From positions 1 through 37,478 of IMG/VR virus record IMGVR_UViG_3300028706_000019: 37,478 nucleotides of DNA. One strand, given 5' to 3'. Source of the DNA: a virus. The notes beneath the pieces were generated by a model that saw only the letters and a program-made list of their open reading frames with translations, was not told the DNA's origin and did no database searches. The position numbers and the translations under genes were made by a program. Positions 30,859-37,478 of the stretch are shown piece after piece (position 1 is the first letter of the stretch; every line of letters starts with the position of its first letter).

Positions 30859-31718
30859 ACCCTAAGCACCTTTGAAATTGTTATCTGGCCACGTTCGTCA
30901 CGGTCCAATGTCCCGTCATCGTCAGTATCAAGAGTAAGAAGGTAAACACCGAATGCCTCTTCAAAGTCCCTGTTATATCTGTCTGCCAATTGAAGCCACT
31001 TGTCCTCTATGTCATCTGAGCACGCAAAGAATATTTTTGAGAGGGCCAAAAACTTAGCTGCAATTCTCAATTGAGAAACATCTAATAAATCCCATATAGT
31101 GATATCTGCTAAATATTTAGAGTTTCCATCAAGCTTTGCATTGTCAGGTCTTGTTTTAACCTTGGTTCTGCCTTGGTTTCTTAATTTTTGGATAATGTCC
31201 CTGGTGACGGCTTGGTGGTATCTAATAAAAGTCGTGTCACCTGTTGGTATAAAATCATCAACAATATTGGGGTATTCTTCTTTTAAATCATTGTCGTTAG
31301 CAAAAACCATCTTAAGGCCAGCAAGGGCAGTGCCTGCAAGCATGGCAACATCGGAAGTTATCTCAATCCAATACTTCTCCTCACCATTGATAGTAGATTT
31401 TTCCCAGTCAGATATGGTTTTATCCTTATCCCATGAAATAAACCCACTTCTAGTGAATGCCTTTGTTTCATCCAAGATATCTGGCATGGCCGTGAAGGAT
31501 GCCACATAATATTTAATAGATAATGTAGCAGCGTTAGTGTTAGCAGTGCTCATCTCTGCATATAGATTAAACACAGGCTTATCAAACCCGATAAGCAGTT
31601 GATCATCTACGGCGTCTAATGGAGACGAGAAAGTGTCTACTATGTAATTATCTGACTCTTGAGAGACATCTGTGTAAGTTGTCCCGTCGTAAAATAATAC
31701 CGTTAATTTATCTTTCAT
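30855..31718 (-). CDS. Neck/tail-associated protein with an EF-hand-like loop
   Basis: The 287-residue protein has a beta-rich first half and a helical second half. At 264-275 it carries DTDDDGTLDRDE, a perfect EF-hand calcium loop (acidic at 1, 3, 5, 9 and 12, Gly at 6). Position among neck genes suggests a head-tail connector or minor structural protein. The enzyme or structural family is not recognised. It is coupled to the upstream gene by ATGA. Confidence 0.55.
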   Translation of the reverse strand: MKDKLTVLFYDGTTYTDVSQESDNYIVDTFSSPLDAVDDQLLIGFDKPVFNLYAEMSTANTNAATLSIKYYVASFTAMPDILDETKAFTRSGFISWDKDKTISDWEKSTINGEEKYWIEITSDVAMLAGTALAGLKMVFANDNDLKEEYPNIVDDFIPTGDTTFIRYHQAVTRDIIQKLRNQGRTKVKTRPDNAKLDGNSKYLADITIWDLLDVSQLRIAAKFLALSKIFFACSDDIEDKWLQLADRYNRDFEEAFGVYLLTLDTDDDGTLDRDERGQITISKVLRV

Positions 31719-32281
31719 ATCTTTCCCTTGAATTCATATACATCTGAGAATAAGTCACATTCTATAAATGTTTTATCAGTGTAAAACTCAGCGCCAAGCG
31801 ATTTAAATTTACACATCTTGTTACCCTTGACTCTTTCATATCCTACAGCGCCAAGCTCATAACAATAAAACATTCCGTTTTCGGGGGAAAGATCCATGTC
31901 ATATCTTTGACCCTCTTGCTTATATAGCCAGTCTATCATTGCGTTAATGGAACTTGGGGAGAGTAAAGTGTCTCTGGTTATTCTAAACTTATCCTTCCTA
32001 TACAAGAAGCCGTCCAGCCTAACAACTCTAACACCAGATCCCACTGCTTCAATAACTTTCCCGTTGCCCAAATAAATACCAAGGTGTTTATACTCTCCCG
32101 GGATGCCCAGATTAGTGGCTTCACCGATTTTGTATGTAAGGATAAAATCACCGCGCTTGATAACCTGCTCAGCTATGTCTAATTGTTCATCCCCTACTAA
32201 TGGCTTCTTGAAAGATACATACCAAGACCCATAAGCGATTATGAATGGCCTGAAGAATCTTAGAAACCAGAGGTAAAACAT
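31715..32281 (-). CDS. YiiX-like permuted NlpC/P60 (papain-fold) hydrolase
   Basis: I place the start at the ATG at 32281, overlapping the previous stop (TAATG). The 188-residue protein begins with a hydrophobic segment (MFYLWFLRFFRPFIIAYGSW), then has RGDFILTY, KHLGIYLGNGKVIEAVGSGV with the catalytic His, and MFYCYELGA with the catalytic Cys: the His-before-Cys order of the circularly permuted YiiX/YebB group. These hydrolyse amides or peptides. As a gene in the neck/tail cluster it may be a virion-borne wall hydrolase. Confidence 0.7.
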   Translation of the reverse strand: MFYLWFLRFFRPFIIAYGSWYVSFKKPLVGDEQLDIAEQVIKRGDFILTYKIGEATNLGIPGEYKHLGIYLGNGKVIEAVGSGVRVVRLDGFLYRKDKFRITRDTLLSPSSINAMIDWLYKQEGQRYDMDLSPENGMFYCYELGAVGYERVKGNKMCKFKSLGAEFYTDKTFIECDLFSDVYEFKGKI

Positions 32282-33264
32282 TACTCGTCCTTTGATAAAC
32301 AATACAGAGTAGCAACACCCCATTCGCCTGTGAGCTCACTATCATCTGCAACACTCATTCTTAATTCTGCTCCAAGTGTGCTTTGAAAAGGTTTTGTGGT
32401 GGTATAATGCCAAGGAAAAATTAAAATTTCTTGAGAAATATTATCACACGCGGGTATAGAACCTGTCCCAAGGTTGCCACTTGCTATCAGATCCTTAACA
32501 TTTTTATAGGTGATTCTTTGGTATAGCATTTTATTAGGAAGGTCAACAGGGTTATAAACCCACACTTCAAAATATATTGGTGATGTTATTGAAAGGTCTT
32601 TTGTAAACTGTAGTTCTGCATGTTCTATAATCATTACCTTGCCAGCAGCCGGGGCAACACAGAACTCACTAGAACCAGCGTAGTAATAATCAGCAGTAAC
32701 AGGCCCTGTTGGAGCAGAATCAAATGCAACTTTCCCGTTTGAATAATCCAAGGTTATACCGGATGTCTGTTCCACGCCATTGTCATAGATCTTAACATTA
32801 TAAGTACCACCGGCATTGGCAATATCTTCGTCGTAAACCTTTCCGTTAATAAGGTCTATCCAGTATTTATTAACTGCCTTGTAAGTTGTTCCAGCATCCA
32901 ATACCAGGGTCTCGCCTGTTACTTGGGTGGATTTTTGGTACCAAGTAGTTTTGTCACACCAATCATGGGTTACATTAATGAAAGATGAGCCCTCAAGAGG
33001 GGAAACTTGGACAAGTTGAGCGTTTTGGATGGGTGATCTTTGTGCAATTTTTTTATTAGCTCCAGCCCTATAATTGTCCTGCCAATCTTCAATGTCAGTA
33101 GAGTCAGTCGGGTCTAATCGCATTCGGCAATACATCATAAAGTTTTCATCTATGGCATATATGTGATCTCTATTTTGATATTCATAGTACTTGTAAAACG
33201 GATCAGCTGCGTCTATAAACGCTTTCATCTCGGGCCATTTTACTCTTATAAGATTCTCGCTCAT
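32281..33264 (-). CDS. Head/neck structural protein with N-terminal domain shared with the next gene
   Basis: The 327-residue protein has an N-terminal ~70 residues (RVKWPEMKAFIDAADPF, then STDIEDWQDNYRAGAN) that resemble those of the upstream gene product (RVKWQELKSLFD..., ADQTDWETNYKSQAN). After this comes a beta-rich region (VKIYDNGVEQTSGITLDYSN, PVTADYYYAGS). Such modular proteins may share an attachment domain and differ in the exposed part. The start overlaps the upstream stop (ATGA). Confidence 0.55.
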   Translation of the reverse strand: MSENLIRVKWPEMKAFIDAADPFYKYYEYQNRDHIYAIDENFMMYCRMRLDPTDSTDIEDWQDNYRAGANKKIAQRSPIQNAQLVQVSPLEGSSFINVTHDWCDKTTWYQKSTQVTGETLVLDAGTTYKAVNKYWIDLINGKVYDEDIANAGGTYNVKIYDNGVEQTSGITLDYSNGKVAFDSAPTGPVTADYYYAGSSEFCVAPAAGKVMIIEHAELQFTKDLSITSPIYFEVWVYNPVDLPNKMLYQRITYKNVKDLIASGNLGTGSIPACDNISQEILIFPWHYTTTKPFQSTLGAELRMSVADDSELTGEWGVATLYCLSKDE

Positions 33265-33926
33265 GACTCATCCGTATAGTAAACATTTATCCAGTCAACT
33301 GTTCTGTTACCATTTGTTTCTTTTGCCTGTATTTTAAAATTAGTTCCATATGCAATAGGGCAGGGTGGTTCAAACAATAATCTGTCATTTGATCCTAACC
33401 TAAAAAACTGGTCCATGGAGCCATTAGATTTCCCGTTGGAATGGAACCTTGCGAATCCCTCTATTTCTTCCCTTAGCTTGTAGTCGAATATTTCGTTACC
33501 ATCCACTTCAAGTCTAAGTGCAACTCTGTTTGAGTTAAATTCCATCGCGAATGAAAATAAATTACCATTCCCGGTGTTCTCAAATACGGTTGCATGCGAA
33601 GATGTAAGGGCGATATCAGAATTACTAAAATGTGTTTTTAATTTTGGACTTATAGTCGGGCATGCAGGCGATGTTGATGTATTAGAAATTATATTAACGT
33701 CAATGGAATTGCTTATGTCGTTTGCCTGGGACTTATAGTTTGTTTCCCAATCTGTCTGGTCTGCACTTGGGCTGACATCTTTGGCAATAGGGCAGATAAC
33801 GTCAATCTGGCTATGCTTGAGGGTCACCTGGTAGAAATTCCCATCATCTGAGTATATGGCCCTACTAGGCATGCTTGCATGGATATCAAACAGTGATTTA
33901 AGCTCTTGCCATTTAACTCTTCTCAT
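33261..33926 (-). CDS. Head/neck structural protein, paralogous N-terminal domain
   Basis: The 221-residue protein shares its N-terminal module with the 32281-33264 product, followed by a different beta-rich C-terminal part (FSFAMEFNSNRVALRLEVDG). It follows GAGGG with a good ATG. It is probably a virion surface or connector protein. No enzyme motif is seen. Confidence 0.55.
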   Translation of the reverse strand: MRRVKWQELKSLFDIHASMPSRAIYSDDGNFYQVTLKHSQIDVICPIAKDVSPSADQTDWETNYKSQANDISNSIDVNIISNTSTSPACPTISPKLKTHFSNSDIALTSSHATVFENTGNGNLFSFAMEFNSNRVALRLEVDGNEIFDYKLREEIEGFARFHSNGKSNGSMDQFFRLGSNDRLLFEPPCPIAYGTNFKIQAKETNGNRTVDWINVYYTDES

Positions 33927-33933
33927 AATTCCC

Positions 33934-34773
33934 TCAGTTCTTGACTAATATTAAGTCGAACCCTGCAGATATGCCCTGCGACCCACTTTGGGCCTTACCC
34001 ATCATTCTTATGTCTGATTTTTCTTCAATCTTTAAATATGGTTTAAATGGGAGTGATTCAGTTGCACTGTCAGACACTATGTATCTTTTAACTTGGAACA
34101 CGCTGCCCTCGGGTCTCACATCAAGCCTGATAGCTGCCTCTACGTTCCGTTCCATTCCTATAAAGAAGCTAGTTAAATATGCCGTGTACCCGGACTTGAC
34201 CGTATATACGGCCATAAGGGTCTGGTTGTTCTCTTCGCTTATTTGAGCTATTACGGTGCCTGTATGAGTGGCCGTAATATCGCCGTCGTTTTCTTCCTGA
34301 GACCCTGCTGTCAAAACCTTCATCCTGAATATTCTCAAATATGAATTAGAGCTTGTTACGTTTGAAGTGCCATTCATTGTTATGGTTTCAGAGATTGGAT
34401 TGTATGACCCATCCAAGCCTTGTATCTCCACCGTTCTCGCACCAGAGCCTGCAGAAGTGTCGCTTGAGTCATCTGATTTAACCGTTACGGTGCTGGCAGA
34501 TGTTTTCCATGTATAACTAGTGCTCACATCCCAGATCTCTTCAAAGTTGCTACCATTGACGTCAGGATTAAAACCAAACTTGTTAACTGACTCTGTGTCT
34601 GTAATTAATCCAGCGGGGACCGCCAGGTAAAAGTCCTGGCCGTTACTTCCGACCACGGTTGCATCAGAAATCACATGGACAGCATTTTCACCGGACCCCT
34701 TGGCCTCTACTTTCGCCTTGAGCCCTGTGTCTTCGTCTTGTATTGAGGTGGAGCCAGATGCTTTTTGAACCAT
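33934..34773 (-). CDS. Virion structural protein of a type common in marine phages
   Basis: The 279-residue protein starts at the ATG at 34773, which overlaps the upstream stop (TAATG). The segments NKFGFNPDVNG, EEIWDVSTSYTWK, TVTVKSDDSSDTSAGSGART and VEIQGLDGSYNPISETITMN match a widespread phage structural protein that I know from marine podo- and siphoviruses, often annotated as hypothetical. It is mostly beta strand. Confidence 0.65.
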   Translation of the reverse strand: MVQKASGSTSIQDEDTGLKAKVEAKGSGENAVHVISDATVVGSNGQDFYLAVPAGLITDTESVNKFGFNPDVNGSNFEEIWDVSTSYTWKTSASTVTVKSDDSSDTSAGSGARTVEIQGLDGSYNPISETITMNGTSNVTSSNSYLRIFRMKVLTAGSQEENDGDITATHTGTVIAQISEENNQTLMAVYTVKSGYTAYLTSFFIGMERNVEAAIRLDVRPEGSVFQVKRYIVSDSATESLPFKPYLKIEEKSDIRMMGKAQSGSQGISAGFDLILVKN

Positions 34774-35096
34774 TACTCGGCCCTCTCTGCTACGATTATA
34801 TTGGAAGAACCATTGCTTATTATATAAACAGGTTGGTTGGGCCCACATGGTATAGATATAAATTCATTTCTACTTACTCTGAAGCCTTTATTGGCACCAC
34901 TTGTCGTCACCGGGGTGTCGAAGCTCCAGAAGCAGGCGTCGCCGGTATCTATCTCCAGGAGTATTTCTACTCTGTTTTCAAGCCTGGAAGCTCCAACTTT
35001 TATCTCAATTTCTGTTGTAAGAGTGAATCTATTTTGCACCGCAGACCCATTGGGGCCAGCGGGAACATTAGAGGGCGTTAAATCACTTATCGTCAT
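34773..35096 (-). CDS. Small beta-rich structural protein
   Basis: The 107-residue protein (MTISDLTPSNVPAG at the start) has alternating strands (RFTLTTEIEIKVGASRLENR, VYIISNGSSNIIVAE). It is encoded in the head-protein run and coupled on both sides. The ATG at 35096 has GGGGGG upstream; a GTG at 35099 is an alternative. Perhaps a capsid decoration or fibre protein. Confidence 0.5.
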   Translation of the reverse strand: MTISDLTPSNVPAGPNGSAVQNRFTLTTEIEIKVGASRLENRVEILLEIDTGDACFWSFDTPVTTSGANKGFRVSRNEFISIPCGPNQPVYIISNGSSNIIVAERAE

Positions 35097-35292
35097 CACT
35101 GCCCCCCACTTCCTGGATTGGATTACCCATCACCTCAGGCATTAGGGCAGCTTCGATTTTAGGCTGAAATTCATCAAACCATTTAAAGAGTAGTGCGACC
35201 CTTATGACCGCACTACCTTTCATATCGTAACTTCCACTATTAATTACGCTTTTAAGTGACTTATAATTTTCCAAATCCTTTTGGTTTATCAT
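35083..35292 (-). CDS. Small helical protein, unknown
   Basis: The 69-residue protein (MINQKDLENYKSLKSVINSG, then IRVALLFKWFDEFQPKIEAA) ends in an acidic tail. It is coupled to the upstream gene by TAATG. The function is unknown; the position suggests a virion or assembly role. Confidence 0.5.
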   Translation of the reverse strand: MINQKDLENYKSLKSVINSGSYDMKGSAVIRVALLFKWFDEFQPKIEAALMPEVMGNPIQEVGGSDDDK

Positions 35293-35927
35293 TATGCCGC
35301 AAACTCCGAGATCCTAATATCGGCTGTTGATGATGCAGTAAGTGCATAAATGTCTGCACCAGCATCCCAAGCCATTTCGATTGATGATCCCTTAGGAAGT
35401 TTAAGCCCTGTTGAGGTAGTAACACCCACAACTTGGCCTAGGTAAATATCTTGAGTTCCAAGGTTTTGAATTATCATTCTTAATCTACTAGAAAGCGGCG
35501 TTGATGCAATTTGAGCAGCTGTAGTCGTAACTGATTCTGCAGTCGCCTTCCAAGAAGAATACCCGCCTTCAAATGATTGCACGTTAATACTTCCATCCGC
35601 ATTCACTTCAAGAAAATCCGTTCCATCACCAACCTTAATGCTGTCACTGGCATGGGTGAGATCTCTAATGTCGAGGTCCGTTGCCGTAACCACGGAGTTG
35701 ATTGACCCATCTGCATTAACTGCAAGAGTGTCTGTTCCGTCACTAATGGCAACATTGTCTTGTGAGGCATCCAGGTCTCTTATATCTAAATCAACAGCAT
35801 CTACTGTAAGTGAGTTGCCACCGTCATTTATTGAAATATGTCCCGAAGCATCTATTAACAGATCATTTGATCCGTCCGAAACCTTAATCGAGTGTAAAGC
35901 TGCGTCGATTGAATCTAGTGTAATCAT
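35292..35927 (-). CDS. Repeat-containing virion surface protein
   Basis: The 211-residue protein has three copies of a ~23-residue unit at about 12-34, 57-79 and 95-117 (HSIKVSDGSNDLLIDASG, DNVAISDGTDTLAVNADG, DSIKVGDGTDFLEVNADG), with DLDIRDL between them at 46-52 and 84-90. Such units suggest a short beta-solenoid shaft. The C-terminal ~90 residues form a beta domain (LRMIIQNLGTQDIYLGQV) like those in head decoration or fibre proteins. It follows AGGGAGGG. Confidence 0.65.
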   Translation of the reverse strand: MITLDSIDAALHSIKVSDGSNDLLIDASGHISINDGGNSLTVDAVDLDIRDLDASQDNVAISDGTDTLAVNADGSINSVVTATDLDIRDLTHASDSIKVGDGTDFLEVNADGSINVQSFEGGYSSWKATAESVTTTAAQIASTPLSSRLRMIIQNLGTQDIYLGQVVGVTTSTGLKLPKGSSIEMAWDAGADIYALTASSTADIRISEFAA

Positions 35928-35937
35928 ACATCCCTCC

Positions 35938-36348
35938 CTAGGTGTGTAATTCCAAAATCTCTACTGTATTACTTCCTTTATCTGACTGCACATAAAGCGT
36001 CTTGCTTGTTAATTGCAGCTGATCCAAGGTTAATACTGTGCTAGGTCTTATTGTAATATATTTTGTAGCACTTTCGGTAGCAGTAAATGCTAACTGTAAT
36101 TGTGCTGTCTTATCTCTTGATCTTATAATTAATGATTTTGTATCGTCGGTTATTGTCTGTGAAACCTCTGTGGCAGCAGTCGGAACCGACTTATTAACAA
36201 TATTTGGGGTCATATTCAGCTGGCTAAACGTGATAGGTACTGGCTCGCCAGCTTCATTTGCTATCCATACCCTGACAGCAGTTTCACCAGAAGGTCTTTC
36301 TATAAACCTGTCCTGCTCTCTGTCTTTATAATTAGAACGCCAAGGCAT
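35938..36348 (-). CDS. Small beta-rich head-associated protein
   Basis: The 136-residue protein has a basic N-terminus (MPWRSNYKDREQDRF) and a C-terminal beta domain (SLIIRSRDKTAQLQLAF, TLYVQSDKGSNTVEILEL) resembling in pattern the C-terminal domain of the next gene product. It starts with a TAATG overlap. Probably a capsid or fibre component. Confidence 0.55.
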   Translation of the reverse strand: MPWRSNYKDREQDRFIERPSGETAVRVWIANEAGEPVPITFSQLNMTPNIVNKSVPTAATEVSQTITDDTKSLIIRSRDKTAQLQLAFTATESATKYITIRPSTVLTLDQLQLTSKTLYVQSDKGSNTVEILELHT

Positions 36349-36545
36349 TATTTAACCCTCTTTATAGGTATGTATTTAGTGGCATCGGCATCAAACCAGC
36401 AGATAAATCTGCCATCTGACAGCTGTGCCCTGTCCCTATATTTAAACTCCCGATCATTTATCAGACTGTTAAGCAGTTGAAGCTTTGTAAGTTCCTCGGG
36501 GGATTTAGCAATAAGGGAAAAACTCGCATTAAAGATATTTTTCAT
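36348..36545 (-). CDS. Small protein behind the capsid terminator, unknown
   Basis: The 65-residue protein (SPEELTKLQLLNSLIND, then LSDGRFICWFDADATKYIPI) has no recognised motif. Its ATG lies right at the end of the T-rich tail of the capsid terminator and lacks a ribosome binding site, so either expression is weak or a later start is used. Confidence 0.5.
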   Translation of the reverse strand: MKNIFNASFSLIAKSPEELTKLQLLNSLINDREFKYRDRAQLSDGRFICWFDADATKYIPIKRVK

Positions 36546-36550
36546 AAAGA

Positions 36551-36574
36551 AAGAAGGGGCCGAAGCCCCTCTTT
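36551..36574 (-). terminator. Intrinsic terminator after the major capsid gene
   Basis: On the minus strand GGGGC-TTCG-GCCCC is a perfect stem with an extra-stable UUCG loop, flanked by A-rich and T-rich sequence (TTCTTTCTTT). It sits directly after the capsid stop and will raise capsid mRNA relative to the genes beyond it. Some read-through is needed because the next gene has no visible promoter. Confidence 0.9.
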
Positions 36575-36575
36575 A

Positions 36576-37478
36576 TTAAACGTTTACGCCTACGCTTGAA
36601 GCGGTTGTTCCGATGTAAAGTGCATCTTGATCCAAAATCCCGTAATCAAGGGTCATCTTGAATCCAAAATTTAAAAATCTATTAAGCTTATCAAAAGGCC
36701 CGCTGAGAACCATTTGTGGTAATTGGCTAACGGCCTTACCAAGTGCATTTTCGCCTAGGAAAATTGAATGGTAAGAGTCAACAGCAGCTGCACCAGCATC
36801 TGTGTTAATAGAAATAAGGTTGTCTTTGATGATTCTAAAACCATTAAGCATACCAATCTCATTTCTAAGAACTTCTTCAGGTCTTGCATACTTGTTAACA
36901 TCAACCCATGATCCTGCACCAACAGAATCTCTTAGGTCATGGATAACATCGTCATGCATAACTGCTACAAACATTCCTTCACTCAAAGGAGCAACTGAAC
37001 TTCTTGAAAGCTTGTTGTAAAGCCTATTAAGAAAAGTTGCAGTCATAACATCCCCTGCCACAAGAGCAGCTTCTGAAGCAACTGACCCAGGGAATAGTTC
37101 GTTTGCAGAACCCTCAGCAGCCAATACGGCAAGCTTATTCATGGTTTGGCCCATGTTTTTCCCAACTAGTCTAGCGGCGCTCAAATCGGCCACCCCCCCA
37201 GTTTGCAAATTAGCAAGCGAAGTTGTCGTAATCACGTTTCCATACTCGGCCGGAGTGAAAGTTACCTTTGAGTCAACCAGTGCTTCACTCGTAACATCCT
37301 CATCTTCTGTAAGAGGTGTTGTTGCAAGAGCTAGCCTTGAATACTTAGGTATTTGAATAGATTTAGCGCCGATATCTTTTTTGTAAGATACAAACTGATC
37401 CATAACACCTTCAGCACCAGCTGCGATAATAAATTGTTGGTCATACTCTAGTACAATCGAGTCATCGACTGCAGCAGT
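36576..37478 (-). CDS. Major capsid protein (C-terminal and central part; N-terminus at 149-1)
   Basis: Across the joined ends the protein has 309 residues. It resembles the N4 gp56-like branch of HK97-fold capsid proteins: RLALATTPLTEDEDVTSEAL, VTFTPAEYGNVITTTS, MFVAVMHDDVIHDLRDSVGAGSW, EIGMLNGFRIIKDN and a C-terminal YGILDQDALYIGTTASSV. It is preceded by a scaffold gene and followed by a strong terminator, in line with very high expression. The window's last codon would give Thr where the other copy gives Ala, from the base after the repeat. Confidence 0.9.
   Translation of the reverse strand, partial: TAAVDDSIVLEYDQQFIIAAGAEGVMDQFVSYKKDIGAKSIQIPKYSRLALATTPLTEDEDVTSEALVDSKVTFTPAEYGNVITTTSLANLQTGGVADLSAARLVGKNMGQTMNKLAVLAAEGSANELFPGSVASEAALVAGDVMTATFLNRLYNKLSRSSVAPLSEGMFVAVMHDDVIHDLRDSVGAGSWVDVNKYARPEEVLRNEIGMLNGFRIIKDNLISINTDAGAAAVDSYHSIFLGENALGKAVSQLPQMVLSGPFDKLNRFLNFGFKMTLDYGILDQDALYIGTTASSVGVNV
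37357..37477. repeat. Terminal direct repeat, right copy
   Basis: Identical to 1-121. See the left copy. The final base, 37478, breaks the match. Confidence 0.95.

Overview
The window is an almost complete, circularly mapping genome of an uncultivated tailed phage with a siphovirus-type tail (Caudoviricetes). The first 121 bases recur exactly as bases 37357-37477, and the major capsid gene runs off one end and resumes at the other. The unit genome is therefore about 37,357 bp, circular in the assembly or terminally redundant. DNA is moderately AT-rich and genes are tightly packed, many with TAATG, ATGA, GTGA or TTGA stop/start overlaps and many with GTG or TTG starts. Two lipoproteins with lipoboxes (LTGC, LAGC) point to a Gram-negative host. 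I cannot name the host. I see no tRNA, integrase, repressor, polymerase, primase or replicative helicase.

Layout. From 17650 to 37478 and on through 1-11763, nearly everything is on the minus strand. In transcription order from the rightward/leftward divergence this gives: small early genes with zinc-ribbon and nuclease proteins (11763 down to 8202); two DNA methyltransferases (7972-5069); terminase small and large subunits, portal, two Mu G-like morphogenesis proteins, scaffold and major capsid (5069-1, continuing 37478-36576); a run of head-associated and neck proteins (36545-30418); tail tube, frameshifted tail chaperones, tape measure, tail tip proteins and fibre (30411-18994); and lysis genes (18997-17650). 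A single compact rightward operon (12590-17653) carries an ERF recombinase, small coiled-coil proteins, a C39-like protease homologue, a GH114-like lipoprotein glycosidase, a PAP2 phosphatase, an HNH protein and a metallophosphoesterase.

Between the two divergent transcription units lies about 826 bp without a convincing gene (11764-12589). It is packed with at least ten inverted repeats, some with G-U pairs that only work on the plus strand, and ends in a pseudoknot-shaped arrangement just before the ribosome binding site of the first rightward gene. I consider this the strongest candidate for an undescribed element: a large structured phage RNA and/or regulatory leader.

Other points of note: a complete HNH endonuclease gene nested in a second frame inside a DNA methyltransferase gene whose own frame stays open throughout; a -1 frameshift between the tail chaperone genes without a canonical in-frame slippery heptamer; a hairpin that buries the chaperone ribosome binding site; and a shared promoter element (CTTGACGCTC) in front of both methyltransferase genes, one with a perfect palindrome at the start point.
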